Source: Chitinophagaceae bacterium
Lineage (GTDB): Bacteria; Bacteroidota; Bacteroidia; Chitinophagales; Chitinophagaceae
Assembly (NCBI GenBank): GCA_016703625.1
Contig: JADJBP010000007.1
Location: 62,001 to 126,000, forward strand
DNA: 64,000 bases
Direction: 5' to 3'
Position 1 is the stretch's first letter; each line of letters opens with the position of its first letter. Shown in pieces: positions 44,359-52,793 of the stretch. The notes under the pieces are model-generated. The model was not told where the DNA came from. It saw only the letters and a list, made by a program, of their open reading frames with translations, and ran no database searches. The position numbers and the translations under genes were made by a program.

Positions 44359-46191
44359 TTATTCTAAAGTTTTGAATGCTAAAATAGGCTTTGATATGCT
44401 TTGCAGCAGGTCAAAAACGATTATTTCATTGTTACCTTTCTTTAACCAGCCGGCCGGGCAATACAATCGCTGTTGCGGACCCACATTCCAGTGCCTGCCC
44501 AGGTTATGGCCATTTACATAAACCATTCCCTTACTGTAACCGCCCAGGTCAAAATAAGTATCTCCGGTTTCTATTAATGAAAAATTTCCTTTAAAGAAAA
44601 TGCCATAACCCGTCTGGCCACTAAGTGTTTTTATTTTTTATTGTAGTTTTATTAGTGGCCTGCCGGGTACTTGTTGCCAGGCGAATATCATCCATGGGCA
44701 AGGGAAAAATTTCCCAGTTCATCAACGTCATTCCATTTAAAGTAACCCTGTCCGTAATTCCCTTTCGGTCTATCATGAATTGTGCAAAATTGATATGCCC
44801 CATGCCTTCAACTAAAATATCAAGCACAGGATTTTCTGTTTCGGTTTTTGGCAGGTCAACCGTCCAGTTACCGCCATCCCGGTAAACCGTATCTATGAAT
44901 TTGCCGTTTAAAAATACCAATGCAAAATCATGCGGCTCCCAGATCTTTAATTTGCCGCTGTGGTGGCCGATCAGTTTTGTGCGGTACAGCATCAATCCCT
45001 GGTTCTGGTCAAAGTCTTCCATGGGCCTTGGTTGCACTGATTGAATGGGTATTGGTAAAGATCCCGGATGGTTGTCATGTATTTCATTTCTATGGAAGGG
45101 ATCTCAATGGTTGGGATCGGTTTCGGCATACCCGGAATTTTATGATCCGTATATGTACAAATTAAATTACGCAGCATAAAATATTTTGGGGTAGCCTGTC
45201 CCTGTTCATTGATGGGCGCATCATAATCATAACTGGTGATATCCGGCTGGTATTGGGTGGGGGAGAAGGCATTGGCACCGGCTGTAAAGCCAAAATTTGT
45301 TCCGCCGTGAATGACATACAGGTTAAAGGATCTTTTATTTTTTAACAGGTATTCAACTTCTTTTTTAAGAGTATTGGTATCAGGCCTTTGCCATTTTTCG
45401 AACCAATGTGTTAACCAGCCCGGGTATGTTTCACTGCTGAATGCCGGTACACCAGGGTCGGATTTATTTGCCTGTGCAAAATCTGCATCACTGCCACCAC
45501 TGTCGAGGCCGATCGCAGTGCCTTTGATATGCCCGGCCTCCAGCATGTAGGCTGTTGGCCCGTCAGCCGTAAAGAAAGGCACTTTGATGCCGTTCTTCAG
45601 CCATAGCTTTCTCAAAGCTTCCAGGTAATTCTTATCATTGCCATAACTGCCATATTCATTTTCTATCTGAACCATCAATATGGGGCCGCCGTTGATACAT
45701 TGTAATGGAGCTACCTGTTTTGCCAACTGGCTGATATACCTTTCTGCAGCAGCCATATACCTTGGATCCATGCATCGGATTTTGATATCCGGGTATTTGA
45801 GTAAATAGGGAGGTAGTCCACCAAAATCCCATTCTGCACAAACGTAAGGGCCTGGACGCAGCAGCACCCACATGCCTTCCTGCTGACAAATTTTTATGAA
45901 CTCCGCAATATTCCTGTTCTCTGTTTTAAAATCAAAAACATTTTCTTTTGGCTCATGATAATTCCAGAAAACATAAGCTGCAATGGAATTACAACCCATC
46001 GCTTTAGCCATTTGTATCCGGTGCCGCCAGTATTCCTTTGGGATGCGGGCCGGGTGCATTTCTCCGCTGATGACCTGGAAGTGTTTTCCGTCTAATAAGA
46101 AATCAGTTTTGCTTAAAGAGAAATTGTGTTTTTGCGCAAAGCTTATTTGAGTGAATGCTATAATGAGTATTAGTAGGACCGCCTTTTTCAT
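44359..46191 (-). CDS. Beta-galactosidase, glycoside hydrolase family 35, split by frameshifts
   Basis: About 610 residues with signal peptide MKKAVLLILIIAFTQISFA. The frame is open from 46254, but the signal peptide fixes the start at 46191. The acid/base Glu179 is in MVQIENEYGSYG and the nucleophile Glu254 in SSETYPGWLTHW. The pieces are 44992-46254, 44621-45037 (joined at about 45030, NQCNQ to PRPMEDFDQNQG, a jelly-roll domain) and, after a further shift at about 44640, sequence to the stop at 44359-44361 (LSGQTGYGIFFKGNF, GYSKGMVYVNGHNLGRHW, ending ISKPILAFKTLE). GH35 enzymes remove terminal beta-galactose. It is transcribed together with the phosphodiesterase downstream and probably with the GH2 gene upstream. 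Confidence 0.88.
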
Positions 46192-46224
46192 AAATGTTGA
46201 ATAGTGTTTTGGTGTTGAAATTAC

Positions 46225-46769
46225 CGTCATTGCGAGGAGGCACGACGAAGCCATCTCCTGAGTAAAGATACAAATGCTGACCTTACCACATTTTCACTTC
46301 TTCCCACAAATCATTCCAATGCGGGTTCATTGCATGAATAAGATCTTCCTTCCTCTTCCTGTTCCCAGCTTTCAATTGTTTTTCCCTGGCAATGGCATCC
46401 TCGATCCTGCTAAAACATTCATACCAAACCAATTTATCACAATTATACCTGGCAGTAAAAGAGGTTTTAAATTCTTTGGTTCTATGTTGATAGATTCGGT
46501 TTGGCAAATTTGAAGTTACACCAATATATAAAACTGTGTTGTGAAAATTGGTTATGATATAAACACAGCCACCGTATTCCATATTGTTGATATTTAGCTG
46601 AAGTTGAAGTGAAGCGTCATGGCGAAGTTTTACTCAAGGGCTTGTGGCAAGGCAAAACAGAAGCCATCCGCTGGGTAAAGTTACAAATGATGGTATAGTT
46701 TATCTGTCCTGTTCAGCAGATTGCTTCAGTTATTTTTATGCCTTCGGCAAAAATAACTTCGCAATGACG
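46225..46769. mobile_element. GIY-YIG cassette 1 with CGTCATTGCGA ends
   Basis: CGTCATTGCGAGG (46225) and its inverted form CTTCGCAATGACG (46757-46769) enclose a GIY-YIG gene. A second, direct and degenerate copy begins at 46615 (CGTCATGGCGAAG) and ends GAAGCCATCC then TGGGTAAAG-TTACAAATG, which mirrors GAAGCCATCT then TGAGTAAAG-ATACAAATG on the left (46248-46275). The right end also has a long hairpin (TTATTTTTGCC/GGCATAAAAATAA, 46731-46756). It lies in the spacer between the GH2 and GH35 genes. No transposase is present and no target duplication is obvious. Confidence 0.6.
46283..46582 (-). CDS. GIY-YIG nuclease superfamily protein (URI type)
   Basis: 99 residues. The motif pair is in GCVYIITN and VLYIGVTSNLPNRIYQH, the catalytic Arg in the latter, and the conserved Glu in REKQLKAGNRKRKEDLI. 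These short UvrC-domain proteins cut DNA or are thought to do so; for the stand-alone Bacteroidota form no role is established. The gene fills the space between two copies of a CGTCATTGCGA-type repeat inside the glycan operon. Confidence 0.85.
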   Translation of the reverse strand: MEYGGCVYIITNFHNTVLYIGVTSNLPNRIYQHRTKEFKTSFTARYNCDKLVWYECFSRIEDAIAREKQLKAGNRKRKEDLIHAMNPHWNDLWEEVKMW

Positions 46770-46779
46770 TTTACTTTAA

Positions 46780-48798
46780 TTATTGTGCATTTAAAACGCT
46801 GTACAACGATTTTACTTTTAAATCAGTTTTATTAATTGCCCGGTTTGTGGCAAGGTTTATTGTTTTACCCGGTTCAAGATCAAAATAATTATCAGAAAAC
46901 TGCAGGCCTGCATCATTCGCTGAAAGATAAACATATTTTGCAGCTACATTACTCCTGATTGTTATTGTATTGCTCGATATCAAGATCGAAAACTCCGGTT
47001 TATTCAATTTTAAATTCTTTGGATATACCGCATCCTTAACCGGCATCACATCATCCCTGTAAGCCTCCTTAACCGCATACCAGGCTGCTTTTGGCTGCCT
47101 GCTGTAATCGGTAATGCTCCAGCTGGTGACCGGCCAGCAATCATTGAGCTGCCATAATAAAGTGCCCATATTTGCAGGGTATTTACTGCGGTGCACTGCA
47201 ATGCTGTTCTTTAAAATATAATACTGCATGCATTGTGACAGGTAAGTATAATCTTCCAAAGAAAGTTTACTGAGTTTTGCCGAATCTATAAAATAACGGG
47301 TTAAATAATGATCCAGTTTTTTAAAACCATCACTTGCTTTTTGATGCGCCCGAATGACGGGTGAATACAAATACCGGTCCGTTGAATCAGTAAAACTTTT
47401 GATCGTATTCCAGTTGGGCATGGCCTGCATGCCGTATTCACTTACAAACCTCCCTGTTTTATTTTCAAAGGCTTCCCAGTCTTCCATTCCCCACCAAACA
47501 CCCCAGTAATGGCTGTCGCCTTCGGTAAAACTTGCCGCATGACCCCAGCCATTTTTTGGTGATGTTGAAACAAAGGGACGGGTTCCATCAAATTCATCAA
47601 CCCATTTTTTCAGGCTGTCCTGGAATAAACGTTTATAATCGTTCCATACTTTGGCAGAATCAGCTCCATGCAGATTAAACTGTTTTTGCCAGCCCCAGTT
47701 CTTCCAGGCTTCTTCCACTTCATTGTTGCCACACCACAAAACAATGCAGGGATGATGTCGCAACCTTTGTATCTGGTATTTCACTTCTTCCCGAACATTA
47801 TTCATAAAAGCATCATCGCCCGGGTACATACCACCGGCAAACATAAAATCCTGCCAAACCATGATGCCCAGTGAATCGCAGAGATCATAGAAATCATCCG
47901 ATTCATATACACCGCCGCCCCAAACCCGAAGCATATTCATGTTGGCGTTTTTGGCGCTAAGCAACATTTTTCTGTAGTCGGATTTTGTCAACCTGGGTAA
48001 AAAAACATCTGCGGGTATCCAGTTGGCGCCTTTGGCATAAATGGGCTTGTCATCTTTTTCAAAATAGAAAGAAGTGCCGATGGAATCTTTTTGTTGAATG
48101 AGTTTTACATTATTTTTACTTGGTGGGGCATTGTATTTAATTTTATTAGTTGATGTAGCATCAATTGTAATGCCTATATATTTTTTACCTGTAGCATTTA
48201 TCTTGATTTTCCTCCAGATCCCACATCCCACAAACTTTGGTCCCCAATCCCAGCCAAACTGAAATTGGGCTTTGCGAACATATACCCGGTTATTATCCGG
48301 TAGTATCAATGGCAACCTGGATTTTGCAATACTGTCCACTTTGTTTTGTGCCGATGCAAATTTTATAAGTAATACATTGTTTGTTCTTTTAATCATTGGT
48401 TTAACATCCACTGTCCAACCCCTGAACATATTATCAGCCTGTAAAATTAGTTTGCCATTCAGGTAAACATCAGCATATGTATCAAGTCCATCAAAAACAA
48501 GTTCAATGTTTTCTTTTTTCAAAGAGATTGATTGCATCCACATTAAAAACAGTCTTGTACTCCCAGTCAGCCTTATCAATCCATTGCAGTTTGCTCTCAT
48601 TATCCCTGTAAAATGGGTCAGGTATCAATTTATTGGCAATCAGATCGGTATGTACAGTACCGGGTACAGTGGCTTTATACCATGTATTTTCTTTTGATTC
48701 TTGAATTGCCAGTTTTGATTTAGCTCTATGGAGATGTTCTGGGCAGAAATTGCATATACATTTAATACTAAGAATATGGTAAGGAATAATCTGGTCAT
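46780..48798 (-). CDS. Beta-mannosidase-like glycoside hydrolase family 2, frameshifted near the N-terminus
   Basis: About 672 residues. The main frame 46780-48600 holds the sugar-binding domain (VFDGLDTYADVYLNGKLI, RKAQFQFGWDWGPKFVGCGIW), the TIM barrel with the acid/base WCGNNEVEEAW and the nucleophile FVSEYGMQAMPNW, and TLLWQLNDCWPVTSW. The real N-terminus lies upstream in two other frames: a start at 48798 with signal peptide (MTRLFLTIFLVLNVYAISAQ), NWQFKNQ, then TWYKATVPGTVHTDLIANKL and WIDKADWEYKTVFNV. The shifts fall at about 48697 and 48535. It is shorter than the 800-900 residues usual for this group, the C-terminal beta domain being reduced. It removes beta-mannose, for example from the N-glycan core. 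Confidence 0.88.
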
Positions 48799-48833
48799 GT
48801 AATTCTGTTTGTTTAGCTATGGGGTCTTTGTCT

Positions 48834-48862
48834 TGTCATGCTGAGGAACGAAGCATCTCATT
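48834..48862 (+). repeat. Left 29-bp inverted repeat of GIY-YIG cassette 2
   Basis: Begins TGTCATGCTGAGG and ends GCATCTCATT; perfect inverted match to 49224-49252. The sequence also resembles a dispersed repeat known from many Bacteroidota chromosomes. Confidence 0.85.
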
Positions 48863-49207
48863 ATAAATCTTTACGGTGATAAATTTCCTTTGGAGGCCAT
48901 TCTCCCAGCAATTCCTCATTTAAAAATTTCCATTCAGGATTAAATTGAGTTATAAGATTATTTTTCTTTATCCTCAACCAGCCTTTTATTTCTTTCTCCC
49001 TGTCAATAGCATCATTTACATATTGATAACTTTCATAAAAAAGTAGAAAATGGCAATTGTATTTACCGGTAAATGTTTTTTCTCTATCCTGTCGATGTAA
49101 TGTTCAACAATTCTTTGTTCTAAATCATTGGTCATGCCGGTATAGAGCACGGTTTTAATTTTATTGGTTAAAATGTAAACGTAGTAAAACTTTTCGTTGA
49201 CACTCAT
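48861..49207 (-). CDS. GIY-YIG nuclease superfamily protein, one frameshift
   Basis: About 115 residues after repair. The open piece 49016-49207 has FYYVYILTN and VLYTGMTNDLEQRIVEH, the GIY-YIG pair with its Arg. At about 49079 one A too many or too few in an A6 run breaks the frame; beyond it the protein continues TFTGKYNCHFLLFYESY, NDAIDREKEIKGWLRIKK (conserved Glu) and ends PPKEIYHRKDL, with the stop at 48861-48863. Similar in kind to, but clearly diverged from, the gene at 46283-46582. Its ends abut the 29-bp inverted repeats. Confidence 0.8.
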
Positions 49208-49223
49208 GGTTTTTATCTTAGCG

Positions 49224-49252
49224 AATGAGATGCTTCGTTCCTCAGCATGACA
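49224..49252 (-). repeat. Right 29-bp inverted repeat of GIY-YIG cassette 2
   Basis: Begins AATGAGATGC and ends AGCATGACA; the exact reverse complement of 48834-48862. It lies directly upstream of the GIY-YIG start codon and may hold its promoter. Confidence 0.85.
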
Positions 49253-49285
49253 GAGCAGGGAGTTTATGTTTAAAATTACAGCATT

Positions 49286-50011
49286 TTATAATTGGTCAAG
49301 TGAGCTTAATATGTCCTTTATTTCTTCCTCATCCAGAGTAACCGACTGTAAACTTTCCTTCATTGCTTCATTTGTAAAATTCATCTTGCTCTTTATATTG
49401 ATCCTGGCAGATGTATGAAATTCAACCGCGCCGGTCTTTTTCGCAAGCTCCATAATATTATCAGATCGTACACCACTTCCCGGCATAATGATGATCCGCT
49501 CATCGGCCTGTTTAATTAAATCAGCAATGGTACCAGCACCTTCCAAAGCGGTTGGATGTAAACCCGAAGTAAGAATTCTTTCACACCCCATTTCAATAAT
49601 GTCTTCCAAAGCCAGTGATGCATTATTTACCCGGTCAAAAGCCCGGTGAAAAGTAACACCCAGCGGGTAAGCCAACGCGACCAGTTGCCTGCATCTTTCT
49701 GTATCAACCGTACCATCTGCATTCAACATTCCGATCACCACACCATCACAGCCCAGTTCCTTACAGGTCATTACATCTGTTTTCATGATCTCAAACTCTT
49801 CATCCGTATACAAAAAATCCCCGCCACGCGGACGGATGATGGGATACAGGTAGATCTGTAATTTTTCACGGGCTGCTTTTATAAATCCATAAGATGGGGT
49901 AGTGCCGCCTTCACCGGGATTGTCGCACAATTCAATACGGCTGGCGCCTGCAGCCTGGGCAAGGGTACAGCTTTCAATATTAAAACCAATTACTTCTAAT
50001 TTAAAATTCAT
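49286..50011 (-). CDS. cutC: CutC family protein (TIM barrel)
   Basis: About 241 residues from the Met at 50011 (MNFKLEVIGFNIESC), which I prefer over the longer frame from 50044 because the family starts there. Typical sequence: AGASRIELCDNPGEGGTTPSYG, PIIRPRGGDFLYTDEEFEIM, GVVIGMLNADGTVD, VTFHRAFDRV and MPGSGVRSDN. CutC was named for copper homeostasis in E. coli, but its biochemical role is not settled. Here it sits in a glycan-catabolic gene group, as it often does in Bacteroidota, and this points to a sugar-related role, which is an inference. Confidence 0.9.
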   Translation of the reverse strand: MNFKLEVIGFNIESCTLAQAAGASRIELCDNPGEGGTTPSYGFIKAAREKLQIYLYPIIRPRGGDFLYTDEEFEIMKTDVMTCKELGCDGVVIGMLNADGTVDTERCRQLVALAYPLGVTFHRAFDRVNNASLALEDIIEMGCERILTSGLHPTALEGAGTIADLIKQADERIIIMPGSGVRSDNIMELAKKTGAVEFHTSARINIKSKMNFTNEAMKESLQSVTLDEEEIKDILSSLDQL

Positions 50012-50153
50012 ACTAATTTTCAATATATAATTTTCACCGATCAATGCTCAATGCTGGATACGTTGAACATTGAAAATCGAACAATGAATATTGATTATTT
50101 TTTAGATGAGATATTTTGATTGATGTATCTTATTTTCCTGATTACTCTTTACA

Positions 50154-51116
50154 CTAAAACACAAATCCTTTCTGTATGGCATATGCGCCGTATTGCCCTT
50201 TTTTATTCATGGCTAAAAAACCAACCTGCAGCGTTTTTGCTTTTTCGGTATCCCTGTTCACAATTCTTTGCACGGCTTTTTTACAGGCCATTTCCGGTGA
50301 ATATCCCTGCCGCATGAATTCCACCACCAAATGGGTGCCGCAAATGCGGATCACTTCCTCGCCCGTACCGCTGCTGGTGGCTGCCCCAATTTCATTATCA
50401 ACAAATAAACCGGCGCCAATGATGGGGGAGTCGCCCACCCGGCCGTGCAATTTAAATGCCATGCCACTGGTGGTAACGGCTCCGGACAAATTTCCGTGTA
50501 TATCCATCGCAACCAGGCCCATGGTATCATGATTGGCTGAGCCATCTTCAAAAAATTTGGGAGCAAAAGGGCCATTTTGTTTTTTCCGTTCAATATTGAT
50601 TACCGGTGTGTATTCACTGTTTTTAAGCCATTCTGTATACGCGTTTTTAGAAGATTCGGATAATCCGGCACTTTCTAATGTAAAACCGTTTTCAACCGCA
50701 AATTGCTGTGCACCGGCACCAACCAATATTACATGCGGTGTTTTTTCCATTACTTTTCGGGCAACCGACACCGGGTGTTTTATCCGTTCAATGCCTGCAA
50801 CAGCGCCACAATTGGCGTGTTCATCCATAATGCAGCTGTCTAATGTAACAATTCCATCCCTGTCGGGATAACCGCCCAGGCCAACACAGCAATCTACCTG
50901 GTCCTCAATGTGCATGGCACCTGCTTCCACGGCATCGAGTGCCCGGCCTTTTGCAGCTAATATCTTCCAGGCTGCTTCATTTACCGGCATTCCACTGTCC
51001 CAGGTAGAAATAACGATCGGTTTTGTGGTCGTCTGTAAACTGCCTGCAACAGAATTCTTTACGGTTAACAGCGGCGCAGTGATAGCACCCAGTTTTAAAA
51101 ATTTTCTCCTGTTCAT
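50154..51116 (-). CDS. Glycosylasparaginase/isoaspartyl peptidase family (Ntn hydrolase)
   Basis: About 320 residues. The enzyme is made as a precursor that cuts itself before the nucleophile Thr in NHDTMGLVAMD (Thr202 counting from the earlier Met at 51128). The other family features are present: VDCCVGLGGYPDRDG, MDEHANCGAVAG, GRVGDSPIIGAGLFVDN and AATSSGTGEE. The N-terminus MNRRKFLKLGAITAPLL has a Tat-type twin-Arg signal, so it is exported. It splits GlcNAc-Asn, the last step in N-glycoprotein breakdown, or related aspartyl amides. The Met at 51116 places RR at the usual distance; the other possible start is 51128. Confidence 0.88.
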   Translation of the reverse strand: MNRRKFLKLGAITAPLLTVKNSVAGSLQTTTKPIVISTWDSGMPVNEAAWKILAAKGRALDAVEAGAMHIEDQVDCCVGLGGYPDRDGIVTLDSCIMDEHANCGAVAGIERIKHPVSVARKVMEKTPHVILVGAGAQQFAVENGFTLESAGLSESSKNAYTEWLKNSEYTPVINIERKKQNGPFAPKFFEDGSANHDTMGLVAMDIHGNLSGAVTTSGMAFKLHGRVGDSPIIGAGLFVDNEIGAATSSGTGEEVIRICGTHLVVEFMRQGYSPEMACKKAVQRIVNRDTEKAKTLQVGFLAMNKKGQYGAYAIQKGFVF

Positions 51117-51133
51117 CGCGTTGATCATGTATT

Positions 51134-51439
51134 TTATTTTTGGATCGTTAGTTTTTGCAGCATGGCTGTTGACGCGGCATCAGCATATACACCAAAGGCG
51201 CTGCTGATAACGCCTTTAATATCCCCTGATTTTGATTCAACCGCATACACCACGTCTTCATCGGCAGGATTACTGTTGCCTTCGAAACGGTGCATTTCAA
51301 CGATCTCAAATTCATCCGGGTTTAAACATATATTGTCATCACTGCAGGTAAGCTTGTCGAAAGCAATATTAAAATCTACAGTGTATCCTCTTGCCTTTAG
51401 CCCGTTCAATGCTGCAACAACAGTATCATATGATTCCAT
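51134..51439 (-). CDS. Conserved small protein of unknown function
   Basis: 101 residues, acidic, without signal or membrane segment: MESYDTVVAALNGLKARGY, LNPDEFEIVEMHRFEG, VVYAVESKSGDIKGVISSAFG. I recognise it as a small protein common in Bacteroidota, sometimes carrying a phosphoribosylpyrophosphate synthetase name that its length cannot support. It lies 17 bases from each neighbour (MFS transporter upstream, glycosylasparaginase downstream) in what looks like one operon. Confidence 0.7.
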   Translation of the reverse strand: MESYDTVVAALNGLKARGYTVDFNIAFDKLTCSDDNICLNPDEFEIVEMHRFEGNSNPADEDVVYAVESKSGDIKGVISSAFGVYADAASTAMLQKLTIQK

Positions 51440-51456
51440 ATTATTTTTTTTGAAAG

Positions 51457-52673
51457 TTACGAAATGACAGTGGTTGTTCTTTTATAAAAGATTAAATATA
51501 CGACCACAACAACAGTTATTCCTGCCGTTAACAGAAATGTGAACATCGACCCGAATTGATACCATAGTAAGCCACAAAGGCTGCTGGCTATTAATGCGCA
51601 AATACTCTGAAATCCTGAATAGGTACCGATTGCAGTGGCTGTTTCATTTTTGGATACCATATTACTGATCAATGCTTTTGAAATACCTTCTGTGGCAGCC
51701 GCATAGATGCCATAAAGCAAAAAAAGCAAAAGGAATACAGTTACATTATTATTGAATGCAAAACCAATATATACCCCGGCAAAAACAACAAGGCCGGCTA
51801 TAAATATTCTTTTTAGCCCGATCCTGTCGGCAATGATACCAATGGGGTATGCAAGCAGGGCATATACCAGGTTATAAAAAATATAAATGCCGATCACGGC
51901 CGTATCACCCAGCCCGCTTTCTTTCATTTTGAGTAAGAGAAATATATCTGAACTGTTGAACAGGGCAAAAAGCAACAGTCCGGCTACCAGTCTTTTATAT
52001 TGGGCAGGACTGCTCTTCCAGTAAGAAGCAAATGCAAAAAGGCTTACCCGTTTTTTTGCAGGTTCAGTTGAAACCGTTCCTTTATTTTCCCTCAGCTGCA
52101 TGGTTAAAACAATGGCCAGCAATCCCGGTAAAAAAGCGATCAAAAAAAGGCTGGTATAATCTTCGGGGTAAAAATACAGGTACAGCAAAGCAACGGCCGG
52201 ACCAAAAACAGCACCCAATGTATCCATACTGCGGTGAAACCCAAAGATCCTGGCTTTTGTTTCTTTTGTGCCTGCATCACTCAGCATGGCATCCCTGGCC
52301 CCGGTGCGTATTCCTTTTCCCAGCCGGTCGATCGTCCTGGATAAAAAGATCCACCAGGGATAAACGAAAATGGCCAGCATGGGTTTACTGATGGCACTGA
52401 ATGCATATCCCAACTGTACAAATGGCAAACGTTTTCCGCTGCTGTCGCTTAATTTGCCAAAATAGCTTTTACTTAACCCGGCAACTGCTTCTGCAATTCC
52501 TTCCAGTACACCGATGAAAATGGCAGTATATCCTATATGTTTCAAAAAAAGCGGCATAACCGGGTACAGCATTTCACTGGCCAGGTCGGTAAATAAACTG
52601 ACAAAAGAAAGGATCCAGATTGTTTTGGTGATAATTTTTGCGGCGGGTTTGTGAAAGCTGTCACGGGCCTCAT
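51457..52673 (-). CDS. MFS transporter, N-terminus split by a homopolymer frameshift
   Basis: About 405 residues, twelve-segment major facilitator type. The open frame begins MLYPVMPLFLKHIGYTAIF at 52572, but the same frame upstream reads IWILSFVSLFTDLASEMLYPV, the usual first helix of this subgroup, and one missing A in an A5 run (52635-52639) joins it to MRPVTAFTNPPQK from an ATG at 52673. Loop motif GLSKSYFGKLSDSSGKR fits the MFS signature A. It may import the sugars released by the neighbouring glycosidases, or drugs; the substrate is unknown. Divergent from rnr. Confidence 0.82.
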
Positions 52674-52793
52674 TTTTCCGAATGTAGCAATTAGTTGGTA
52701 CATTGCAGCTATAAAAAATAATAATTTGTTACCGTTGCAGGGTAAACTTTACCAAATGCAGTCAAATTTGAACGGGTAACATAAAAATCATAT

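Larger units (their letters stand above)
48834..49252. mobile_element. GIY-YIG cassette 2 bounded by perfect 29-bp inverted repeats
   Basis: A 419-base unit: a left repeat at 48834-48862 starting TGTCATGCTGAGGAACG, one GIY-YIG gene (48861-49207), and a right repeat at 49224-49252 that is the exact reverse complement. The stop codon of the gene overlaps the left repeat by two bases, and the start codon is 16 bases from the right repeat, so the unit holds nothing else. It is inserted between cutC and the GH2 gene. Identity of the two repeats is complete over 29 bases and stops sharply on both sides. Confidence 0.75.

Noticed and set aside
46225..46769. REP/RAYT (Y1 transposase) element
   Set aside because: The encoded protein has GIY-YIG and not the HUH/Y1 motifs, so only the overall layout is similar.
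51134..51439. Phosphoribosylpyrophosphate synthetase name for the 101-residue protein
   Set aside because: It is a third of the needed length and has no PRPP-binding loop; the name is a carried-over misannotation.
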